Assembly: GCA_903970285.1 (NCBI GenBank)
Contig: CAJCHN010000038.1
Coordinates: 1 to 64,000 of the forward strand
Direction: 5' to 3'
Source: Rhodanobacteraceae bacterium
GTDB lineage: Bacteria > Acidobacteriota > Terriglobia > Terriglobales > Acidobacteriaceae
Length of the DNA: 64,000 nucleotides
Shown here: piece by piece, positions 1 through 7,106 of the stretch
Layout of the letters: every line of letters starts with the position of its first letter
Numbering within the stretch: the first letter of the stretch is position 1
Position numbers and translations under genes: made by a program
The notes under the pieces: generated by a model
Told to the model about the DNA's origin: nothing
Databases searched by the model: none
What the model saw: only the letters and a program-made list of their open reading frames with translations

Positions 1-270
1 GAAGGCGGGGGTAAAGCCGGTGGCTTTGATGACGGGAACGTGGCACAGCTCGCACCTCTGGCCGAAGACGGCGTGCGAGGACGAGATGGGGCCAGAGGAA
101 AAGTCGGTATCGCCGCGGGCGATGGTGGTTCCGGCAAACCAGGCGATGGCGCACACGAGAGCGCCGCCGGCGAGATACCACTGCCAGGCGCGAATGGGCG
201 ACTGACGCTTGAAGTAATTCAAGTCGTGGCGGCGGGCGATGAGCTTGGTCGTGCGGTTTCTAATAGACAT
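1..270 (-). CDS. Membrane-anchored c-type cytochrome, N-terminal part (cut by window edge)
   Basis: Only the first 90 residues are visible; the gene continues beyond base 1. A positively charged N-terminus is followed by one hydrophobic segment (about residues 29-50), then a periplasmic part with one CxxCH heme-attachment motif, CELCH at residues 73-77. This resembles the membrane-anchored multiheme or NapC/NrfH-like cytochromes, but the number of hemes cannot be seen. It starts 2 bases after the stop of the upstream membrane-protein gene, so it is probably the fourth gene of the NuoEF/Fe-S operon. A role as periplasmic electron acceptor of that complex is inferred from context only. Confidence 0.8.
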   Translation of the reverse strand, partial: MSIRNRTTKLIARRHDLNYFKRQSPIRAWQWYLAGGALVCAIAWFAGTTIARGDTDFSSGPISSSHAVFGQRCELCHVPVIKATGFTPAF

Positions 271-272
271 CG

Positions 273-1151
273 CTAGTACCTGAGCGCTCCTATCGCGTGG
301 ATGATGGCAAGCAGGATGAGGGCGGCGGAGACGGGAAGGTGGACCAGCAGCCAGGCGTGCAGGAGACGATGAAGACGCGCCTGGTGATCGAGCTGGCGCT
401 TCTCTTCGACGATCTCCTCAATGGCCGAGATCGAAGCCCAGGCGCCTTCGGGAAACTCCCGGCGCAGGTTGTCGAACTGTTGCCGGGAGTACTCGCGATT
501 CTTGAGCGGAGAGTGGTGTCCCTGCTCCTCGTGCAGGTAGGGATCGACGACGGTGGTGAGAAACACCTGGAGCGCCACTGTCTGGGGTTCGAGGTTCTCA
601 ATGTCCAACAGGGTGTCGACCACGGTGGCGCCGGGTCCGGTGGCCGGGGCCAGGCTCTCGGTGACGCTCTTGCTGCGGGTGACTACCTCCGCGGCGAGCT
701 GGGCGCGGATGACCGGGATCTGATCGTAGATGGTTTCGAACGGTACTTCGCGGAACATCCTGGTGGGGATGACGTGTTGCAGCCAGGCGCCGACAATGCC
801 GCTGACCACTACGATGATGGTGAGCCAGAGCAGTACGAAGGCGAGCGCTCCACGAGCGTGGAAGGCGGCGTGAAAGAGCACCATGGGCAGGGCGAGGAAG
901 CCGAGCCAGAGGTGCGCCTTCATCCAGATGCGGGTACGTCCGATGCGCCATATGGGGAAGCGCTTACGGATGCTGAGGGCGGCGGCGAAGAGCATCAGGC
1001 CAAGCGCCAGGCTGCCGAAGGTGAGGCCGATGGCCGTTCCACCGCCCGGCTGAGGCGTGTAGTGGGCGTAGAGCGCGAAGATGCAGGCCCCCACGGCGGT
1101 AGCGGCTACGGTGAAGATCAACCACGGCTTGTGAGTTTCATCGATGCGCAT
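273..1151 (-). CDS. Polytopic membrane protein, probable b-type cytochrome subunit of redox complex
   Basis: This 292-residue protein has about five hydrophobic segments: one near residues 9-30, one near 38-62, two in the middle and one at the C-terminus, with a soluble loop of about 130 residues before the last helix. Histidines lie in or beside the membrane segments (AHLWLGF, FHAAFHARG, LLHAWLLVH, IIHAIG), a pattern expected of a di-heme cytochrome b or ferric-reductase-like electron carrier; heme binding is inferred. The ATG at 1149-1151 overlaps the stop of the Fe-S/cNMP protein gene by one base (TAATG). It likely anchors the complex and passes electrons to quinone or to the cytochrome encoded next. 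Confidence 0.75.
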   Translation of the reverse strand: MRIDETHKPWLIFTVAATAVGACIFALYAHYTPQPGGGTAIGLTFGSLALGLMLFAAALSIRKRFPIWRIGRTRIWMKAHLWLGFLALPMVLFHAAFHARGALAFVLLWLTIIVVVSGIVGAWLQHVIPTRMFREVPFETIYDQIPVIRAQLAAEVVTRSKSVTESLAPATGPGATVVDTLLDIENLEPQTVALQVFLTTVVDPYLHEEQGHHSPLKNREYSRQQFDNLRREFPEGAWASISAIEEIVEEKRQLDHQARLHRLLHAWLLVHLPVSAALILLAIIHAIGALRY

Positions 1152-3403
1152 TAGCGATTCTTGCCGACGAACGCGGCCTCCCCATCGAGATCGACTCCCA
1201 GAACATTGGCAAAGAACTCGTTCGGCTTGACTCGGTGCGCGGCGTCGTGCGGGCAGGCGTAGACGCAACTGGGTTCGGCGAGATCGTGGCAGAGGTCGCA
1301 AGAGGTGGCTTTGCGCACCTTGCCGGTGTTGCTGGCGTCCTTGTCGGTCTGCACGGACTGCAGCGCGGTGGCGTTGCCGGAGCTGTCGAACTCGTGCACG
1401 GTGATGTTGCCGTAGGGGCAGTTGGAGGCGCACAGTCCGCACCCGACGCACCAGTCTTCAATGATGACTTCAAGCGAGTTGCGGCGGCGAATGGAGCCGA
1501 CCGGGCAGCCGATCATGCAGCGTGGGTCGCGGCATTGGCGGCAGGAGGTGGCGACGAGATAGTTTTCGAAGCGGACGCCGTCGCGCAGCAGGCGGGTGAC
1601 GCCATCATGGGCCTCGGCGCAGGCTTTGACGCACTGGTCGCAGCGGGTGCACTTTTCCAGATCGAGGACGAGCAGGCTCTGCGCTTCCATCAGGCCCTGC
1701 TCGAGGAACTGGCCGAGCGGAGCATTTTCGGCGGCCAGCGAGCGGCGGGTCTGGGCGAGATTGTTTTCGCGGGCGCGCTGCTCCGCCATGCGCATGATGT
1801 TTGTGCGCACGTAGGGGTAGCGGTCGAGCATCTCGTGGAAGTCGGGGGCGAGGATGCGAACCACCTCAACGTGATCGAGTGCGACGCAGGTGGCCGTGCG
1901 GACGCCGCCCTGAAGCAGACCCATCTCGCCGAAGTAGCCTCCACGCGGCAGGTAGGCAAGGACCATCTCGTCGCGGCCGCGCTTCTGAGAGACTTTGACA
2001 AAGCCGATGCGGACGAGGAAGAACGCGTCCGCGGGCTCACCTTCTTCGCAGATGACCTGGCCGGGTGCGAAGCGCATCAGGTCGACGCGGTCGCGCAGAT
2101 GATCCACGAAGTCTTCGTCGATCTCGGCGAAGATGGGCACGCTGCGCAGATGAGTGCCCAGCGCGCGCCCGCGGTAGTTGGTCTCGAGCTGCGCCCGGAA
2201 GGTCTTGTTCTTCTGCATCACGTCGAGGACGTTGCGCAGCATCTCGAGCACGATGACGCGGGTCTTCGCGCGCACCGTGGCGGAGCGCGGATAGAAGCTC
2301 ATGCAGGTCATCTCGCCGAAGAGGTCGCCGGGATGAAGCTGCGCGATCGGGTTGTCGTAGGGCAGGTCGACCGGAGCGTCGATGCGGATGTGGGATGGGG
2401 TGGCGCGCTCTTCTTCGCGCGGCTGCTGGGTCTTGGGGCGGAGCAGGCTCACCATCTTGGTGAAGAGGCCGGGTTCGGCGGCCTGGGTGGCGACGTGCTC
2501 GCGCGGGCTGCCGATGTAGACGTCAACGGTGCCGTCGATCATGTAGAAGGCGGTGGATCCGTTTTCGCCTTCGCGGACGATGATCTCGCCGGGCTCGAAG
2601 ATGCGCTTGACCACTGAGCCCGAGTTGAGCTCGAGGAAGGTGCCGGACACGCCCTTGAAGACAGGCAGCGCAAGCAGTTCCTCGGTTTCGACGGAGTAGA
2701 CGTTCGGAGTGTTCTCCGGATACAGACGGCCGGAGCCGAGCGCCTTCTTGTTGGTGAGCGCGCCCGTGGGACAGGAGACCATGCACTCGCCACAGGTGAC
2801 GCAGGTGGAGTTGCCCATGGGCTGGTTGTCGTCAAAGGCGATGGTGGTGAAATATCCCTTGCCCTGGCGGGCGATGACGTAGTTATGGCGGATCTCGGCG
2901 CATCCGCGGATACAGCGATCGCAGAGGATGCAGGCGGAGAAGTCGACGTGGATGGCGGGCGACGAGTCGTCCGGGGCAAGCACGGGAACGGCGCGCTTGA
3001 GGAAGCGAACGTCGTGGACGCCGGCGGCGGCAGCCTGATTTTCGAGCTCGCAGTCGCCGCTCTGCTGTTGGCGGATGCATGGCGACGGGTGGTCGGTGAG
3101 CATGAGCTCGTAGAGCGTCTTGCGGGTGTTGAGGATGGCCTCGGACTGCGTCTTGACGACCATGCCCGGCTCCGCCTTGAAGATGCAGGCGGCCAAGGGC
3201 GGGCGCGGGCGGCCATTGGCCTCCGTGACGTCGACCATGCAGATGCGGCATACGGCGACGGGCGTTTGATTCTGCTGATGGCAAAGTACAGGGATAGGAA
3301 TACCCGCCAGGCGGGCGGCATCGAAGATGGTGGTTCCGTGCGGGACGGAGACCTCCTGGCCGTCGATGGTGAGCGTCATCAACTCGTTGGGGTCGTGGCT
3401 CAT
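1151..3403 (-). CDS. Multidomain iron-sulfur protein: NuoG-like N-terminus, two cyclic-nucleotide-binding domains, HybA/DmsB-like C-terminus
   Basis: The 750 residues hold several modules in order. A [2Fe-2S] domain has Cys41, 52, 55 and 73. A NuoG-type His-Cys region has His105, Cys109 and Cys118 but Gln112 where the family has Cys. Two [4Fe-4S] sites follow (Cys158/161/164/168 and 201/204/207/211). Two cNMP-binding domains lie at about 247-395 and 423-530, each with a phosphate-binding cassette (FGE at 362 and 491, Arg373 and Arg502). A four-cluster ferredoxin region spans 585-717. The gene overlaps NuoEF by ATGA, so it should receive electrons from its FMN subunit. Domain identities are clear; the physiological acceptor and cAMP/cGMP control are inference. 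Confidence 0.88.
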   Translation of the reverse strand: MSHDPNELMTLTIDGQEVSVPHGTTIFDAARLAGIPIPVLCHQQNQTPVAVCRICMVDVTEANGRPRPPLAACIFKAEPGMVVKTQSEAILNTRKTLYELMLTDHPSPCIRQQQSGDCELENQAAAAGVHDVRFLKRAVPVLAPDDSSPAIHVDFSACILCDRCIRGCAEIRHNYVIARQGKGYFTTIAFDDNQPMGNSTCVTCGECMVSCPTGALTNKKALGSGRLYPENTPNVYSVETEELLALPVFKGVSGTFLELNSGSVVKRIFEPGEIIVREGENGSTAFYMIDGTVDVYIGSPREHVATQAAEPGLFTKMVSLLRPKTQQPREEERATPSHIRIDAPVDLPYDNPIAQLHPGDLFGEMTCMSFYPRSATVRAKTRVIVLEMLRNVLDVMQKNKTFRAQLETNYRGRALGTHLRSVPIFAEIDEDFVDHLRDRVDLMRFAPGQVICEEGEPADAFFLVRIGFVKVSQKRGRDEMVLAYLPRGGYFGEMGLLQGGVRTATCVALDHVEVVRILAPDFHEMLDRYPYVRTNIMRMAEQRARENNLAQTRRSLAAENAPLGQFLEQGLMEAQSLLVLDLEKCTRCDQCVKACAEAHDGVTRLLRDGVRFENYLVATSCRQCRDPRCMIGCPVGSIRRRNSLEVIIEDWCVGCGLCASNCPYGNITVHEFDSSGNATALQSVQTDKDASNTGKVRKATSCDLCHDLAEPSCVYACPHDAAHRVKPNEFFANVLGVDLDGEAAFVGKNR

Positions 3404-5160
3404 ACGGTGGCCTTTCCTCCGAAGCAGATGCCGGCGCGGCAGAAGCGATCTTCGAGATGCTCTTTCATAATGTCGGGGAAGTGTTTCATCACCGACTCGA
3501 TGGGTGCGGGAGCGATCTGCCCGAGCCCGCAGATCGAGGCCACTTTGAGCACCTGGGACAGGTCGTTGAGCATGGCCATATCCCCCTTACCCACGTTGCC
3601 GCGGGTCCAGGCTTCCAGCAGATCGACCAGTTTTTGCGTGCCGATGCGGCAGGGCGAGCACTTGCCGCAGGACTCATTGCGATAGAAACGGACAGCGGTG
3701 AGGGCCATGTCGAGCATGCAGGCGGTATCATCGCACACTACCACCGCACCCGACCCCAGCATGGAGCCAAGTTTCTTAACCTTGTCCCAGTCGAGCGCGG
3801 TGTCGAGCATGGAGGCGGGCAGATATCCCGAGGATGGGCCCGAGGGCGCGAAGCCGATGATCTCGCGTCCCGGCGGCGGCCCGCCGGCATACTGCGGCGA
3901 GTAGATGAGCTCGGCGTAGCTGGTTCCCATGGGAACCTCGAAGACGCCCGGACTCACGACGTTACCCGTGACGCCGACGAACTTGATGCCGGGCGATCCG
4001 GGCAGACCGACGTTATGATACCAATCCGGTCCTTTTCCAAGGATGGTGACGGCGAAGGCAAAAGTCTCAACGTTGTTGAGAGCGGTTGGGCATCCCCAGA
4101 GCCCGACGTTGACCGTACGAAAAACTTTGTTGCGGGGCTCGGAGCGATTCCCCTGGATAGCCTCCATGAGGGCGGTCTCTTCGCCGCAGACGTAGCCGCC
4201 GGGGCTGATGAAGACCTCCATGTCGAAGTCGAAGCCGGAACCGAGGATGTTCTTGCCGAGCAGGCCAAGCGCACGGATGCGATCAAGCTCTTCGTTGAGG
4301 ATGTCGGCCTGAAGCTCGTATTCGTGGCGGATGTAGAGGTAGCCGCGCTGAGCGCCGACGATGATGCCCGCGATCATCATCCCCTCGAACACCATGTGGG
4401 CGAGGTACTGCAGGATGAAGCGGTCCTTGATGGTGCCGGGCTCGCTTTCATCGGCGTTGCAGACGACGTATTTTTCCGTGCCCGGCGATTTCTTTGCGCC
4501 GTCCCACTTGATGTACGTCGGGAAGCCGGCGCCGCCCATGCCACGCAACTCGCCGAGTTTCAGGATCGCCAGGGCTTCGTCGAGGTTCTTCTCCTTGATG
4601 AGTTCGCGGAAGATGCCATAGCGGCTCTGCTCGTCGGGGTAGGGGTCGCACTGGATGGTCATGCCGCGCTGGCTGGCGCTGCGGGGCGGCTTGCTGTGCG
4701 GATGGTCGGGGTGTCCGTTGGGGTCGGCGACGGCGATCTCATGATCGATGATCTGGGTCGCGGCAGCCAGCGAGGTGGCTTCGTAATAACGATCGTTGAC
4801 GGTGACGACGGGGGCGTGGTCGCAGCGGCCAACGCAGGAGATGTCGCGGATGCGGACCACATTGGGAAGGTGCGCGTACTTGTTCTCGAGCATGGCCTTG
4901 AGGCCGTGCGCCTGGTGCAGATGGCAGGTCATGTCGTCGCATACGCGGACATCGACCGGAACCGGAGGTTTAAGACGGAAATGGGGATAAAAGCTCGCTA
5001 CCGTATGAACGTCGCGGACGTGAACATTGCGGCGGGCGGCAATGGTCTCGATCTCTTTGGCGGAGACGAAGCCATGCAGGTCCTGAACGTGGCGCAGGTC
5101 CTCGAAGACACCGGTGGGGTGAAGTGGAACCTCGGGTACGGGCGGATGCAGAACGCTCAT
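3400..5160 (-). CDS. NuoE-NuoF fusion: NADH-oxidising flavoprotein subunit
   Basis: This 586-residue protein joins a NuoE-like part and a NuoF-like part. The NuoE part has [2Fe-2S] ligands Cys74, 79, 109 and 113. The NuoF part, from about residue 170, has GMGGAGFP at 207-214 and CNADESEPGT at 234-243 for FMN/NADH, GGYVCGEETAL at 321-331, and [4Fe-4S] ligands in ESCGKCSPC (498, 501, 504) plus Cys544. It should oxidise NADH and pass electrons to the Fe-S protein encoded immediately downstream. No NuoG catalytic domain, hydrogenase or formate dehydrogenase gene is next to it, so it is not ordinary complex I. The start ATG at 5158-5160 has an AAGG-type ribosome site upstream. Confidence 0.9.
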   Translation of the reverse strand: MSVLHPPVPEVPLHPTGVFEDLRHVQDLHGFVSAKEIETIAARRNVHVRDVHTVASFYPHFRLKPPVPVDVRVCDDMTCHLHQAHGLKAMLENKYAHLPNVVRIRDISCVGRCDHAPVVTVNDRYYEATSLAAATQIIDHEIAVADPNGHPDHPHSKPPRSASQRGMTIQCDPYPDEQSRYGIFRELIKEKNLDEALAILKLGELRGMGGAGFPTYIKWDGAKKSPGTEKYVVCNADESEPGTIKDRFILQYLAHMVFEGMMIAGIIVGAQRGYLYIRHEYELQADILNEELDRIRALGLLGKNILGSGFDFDMEVFISPGGYVCGEETALMEAIQGNRSEPRNKVFRTVNVGLWGCPTALNNVETFAFAVTILGKGPDWYHNVGLPGSPGIKFVGVTGNVVSPGVFEVPMGTSYAELIYSPQYAGGPPPGREIIGFAPSGPSSGYLPASMLDTALDWDKVKKLGSMLGSGAVVVCDDTACMLDMALTAVRFYRNESCGKCSPCRIGTQKLVDLLEAWTRGNVGKGDMAMLNDLSQVLKVASICGLGQIAPAPIESVMKHFPDIMKEHLEDRFCRAGICFGGKATV

Positions 5161-5260
5161 CGCTTAGACACCTTCAGAATTTGCCTGGGGAACTCTTGCA
5201 ACACTGTACAACGGGATGGCGAAATACGGTGGAGTGACTTCAACGAATTTGTTTGGTAAA

Positions 5261-5286
5261 AACACGCCGTTGCATTCCGGCGTGTT
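5261..5286. promoter_or_regulatory. Perfect 9-bp inverted repeat between divergent redox genes
   Basis: AACACGCCG at 5261-5269 and its exact complement CGGCGTGTT at 5278-5286 flank an 8-base loop. The right part overlaps the spacer of the predicted plus-strand promoter of the cytochrome gene. Read on the minus strand the hairpin is followed by a short T run (5256-5260), so it could be an operator shared by both genes or an attenuator in the NuoEF leader. The symmetry is seen; the function is inferred. Confidence 0.5.
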
Positions 5287-5298
5287 GCAGAATATAAA
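5270..5298 (+). promoter_or_regulatory. Predicted sigma70-type promoter of the pentaheme cytochrome gene
   Basis: TTGCAT at 5270-5275 and TATAAA at 5293-5298 are separated by 17 bases, and the cytochrome start lies about 40 bases downstream. The assignment rests on motif match only. Confidence 0.5.
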
Positions 5299-5339
5299 CG
5301 CTGCCAGACAAGAAACGAAAATATTTGGGAGGCACGGCG

Positions 5340-6713
5340 TTGGTCTCGACACGGAAGCGGATGAGCTGCGGCTATCTTTTTCTCGCCTTGCTGGCGAGTT
5401 GCGGTTGGGCTTCGGGTCAAACGCCATCGGATGCGCATGTGCACGAGCTGCTGCGTGTTGCGTCGGCGCCCGATGTCCCGGCTATCACGGGCAAGTACGT
5501 GGGTGCCGGATCGTGCAGCGCGAGTGCGTGTCACGGCGGCATTGCGCCGCGGAACACCACCAAGGTGCTGCAGAACGAGTACAGCACGTGGATCACGTCG
5601 GACAAACATGCCCACGCCTATACGGCGCTGACGGAACCCCTGGGACGGCAGATGGGCGTGATCCTGAAGCTTGATCCCACTAAAGCGCAGCGCTGCCTGG
5701 TGTGCCACGCTGTGAGCGTTCCCGAAGCAGAACAGGCGCGTCAGTTCGATATCGCCGACGGGGTGAGCTGCGAGAGCTGCCATGGAGCTTCGTCGCAGTG
5801 GATCGGGCCGCACATCCAGCCGACGGCGCAACATCAGAAGATGGTGGCTCTCGGCCTGATCGACAACAAGAACCTCTCCATTCGATCGGAAAAATGCCTG
5901 ACCTGCCATCTCGGCGCGCCGGGCTTGAACGTCGATCACGAACTGATTGCGGCGGGTCACCCGGACCTGACGTTCGAGCTGGACTCCTTTACCGCTGTGG
6001 AACCGCCGCACTGGGTCGAGAAGGGACCGAATGGCGGCCCGGCCGATCCCCTGTATGGCGTGCGGGCCTGGGCGGTGGGGCAGGCGGTGCAGCTGCAGCA
6101 GAGCATGCTGCGGGTGGCGCGTCATGCCAAGACCGGACCGTGGCCGGAGTTCAGCGAGATGGATTGCATGACCTGCCATCACGCGTTGACCGGACCGCAA
6201 AGCTGGCGCCAGCAGGAAGGCTACAAGGGCCATCGGCCGGGCGATCCGCCGTATAACCTTTCGCGCTACGTGCTGTTCAAGCATTTCGCGGCGGAGGTGA
6301 ATCCAGGATTGAACGATCAACTGGCGGCGCAGGCGGATAAGGTAGCGGCGCTGGTGACGAGCATGAGCCCGGACCGGGCGGCGGTGGAAGCTGCGGCCAC
6401 GCGCGCAGCAGATCTGGCGGGCGAGATGATCGCGCAGGTGCGGGACGCGAGCTACGACCAGGCGCGCACGCAGCGCCTGTTGCGGGCGATCTCAAGCGAC
6501 GCCGACATGATTGCCTACGACGGCGAACGCACCGCGGAGCAGGCGACCATGACCGTGGATTCGCTCTATATCGCCGAGGCGAAGGCGGGCAGTTCCAACG
6601 CGGCCACGCGCCAGGCGATCGACGGTCTGTTCAAGCTGGTGAACAATCCTTCGGCGTATAACGGTCCGATGTATGCGGCGCAGATGAAGAAGGTGCGCAG
6701 CACGCTGCAGTAG
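5340..6713 (+). CDS. Exported pentaheme cytochrome c (cytochrome c554-like)
   Basis: The 457-residue protein has a signal peptide (basic start, hydrophobic YLFLALLAS, end near residue 26) and five heme sites: an unusual CX4CH (Cys59-His65) and four CxxCH motifs at residues 119, 144, 186 and 276. Extra histidines between them could be distal ligands. The C-terminal third has no heme motif and looks helical. I chose the TTG at 5340 because GGGAGG at 5327-5332 lies 7 bases before it; the ATG at 5361 would cut into the signal peptide. It is divergent from the NADH redox operon and may be the periplasmic partner of that complex, which is inference. Confidence 0.85.
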   Translation: MVSTRKRMSCGYLFLALLASCGWASGQTPSDAHVHELLRVASAPDVPAITGKYVGAGSCSASACHGGIAPRNTTKVLQNEYSTWITSDKHAHAYTALTEPLGRQMGVILKLDPTKAQRCLVCHAVSVPEAEQARQFDIADGVSCESCHGASSQWIGPHIQPTAQHQKMVALGLIDNKNLSIRSEKCLTCHLGAPGLNVDHELIAAGHPDLTFELDSFTAVEPPHWVEKGPNGGPADPLYGVRAWAVGQAVQLQQSMLRVARHAKTGPWPEFSEMDCMTCHHALTGPQSWRQQEGYKGHRPGDPPYNLSRYVLFKHFAAEVNPGLNDQLAAQADKVAALVTSMSPDRAAVEAAATRAADLAGEMIAQVRDASYDQARTQRLLRAISSDADMIAYDGERTAEQATMTVDSLYIAEAKAGSSNAATRQAIDGLFKLVNNPSAYNGPMYAAQMKKVRSTLQ

Positions 6714-6737
6714 ACAGGAGTCGTCGCATCCAGGCGA

Positions 6738-6772
6738 AGATGGCGAGGCCTCTGCGGGCTTCGCCATTTTCT
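6738..6772 (+). terminator. Rho-independent terminator after cytochrome gene
   Basis: A hairpin pairs ATGGCGA-GGCC with GGC-TTCGCCAT and ends in TTTT (6740-6770), 25 bases after the cytochrome stop. Confidence 0.7.
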
Positions 6773-6893
6773 CTTGGGGCGAATGTGCCGTCCCCCTCGT
6801 GAGCGACGCGGACGAAGCAGATTGCACTGCACGAGCGTCGTCTGCGAGATGTGGCCCCAATTCTGTCCACGACGTCGAACCGGCATCCGACCC

Positions 6894-6955
6894 ACGCTCC
6901 GGATGGCGGAAGCCGCGCTCCGGATGGCAGAGCCGCGCTCCGGATGGCGGAAGCT
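6894..6955. repeat. Three tandem copies of a roughly 20-bp GC-rich repeat
   Basis: The unit is close to CGCTCCGGATGGCGGAAGC, repeated three times with small changes, in the 390-bp gap between the convergent cytochrome and HbpS-like genes. Apart from the terminator and this repeat I see no gene in the gap. Confidence 0.7.
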
Positions 6956-7106
6956 GCTCTGCAGGTGCGGATGCGCTGATCGTCACCGCCTGAGAGGTCA
7001 GGTTCCCGTGGATGTACAGAGGGCCGTCGCGCCCGGTGCCAGTTTGCGTCAAGGCACCGCGGCGCTAGGCTGTGACTTTCGACTCCACACCAACAGTGAA
7101 TCTGCC

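Noticed and set aside
297-2617. Two long plus-strand reading frames (285 and 460 residues) opposite the Fe-S/cNMP and membrane-protein genes
   Set aside because: They are shadows of real minus-strand genes in GC-rich DNA. The translated sequences have no recognisable domain and the minus strand has clear motifs.
1151-5160. NuoEF and Fe-S protein considered as complex I, NAD-reducing hydrogenase or formate dehydrogenase subunits
   Set aside because: No hydrogenase or molybdopterin catalytic domain is present, the Fe-S protein has cNMP domains instead, and no other nuo genes are adjacent in the window.
3457-5259. 600-residue plus-strand frame opposite the NuoE-NuoF gene
   Set aside because: Antisense shadow; all NADH, FMN and Fe-S motifs are on the minus strand.
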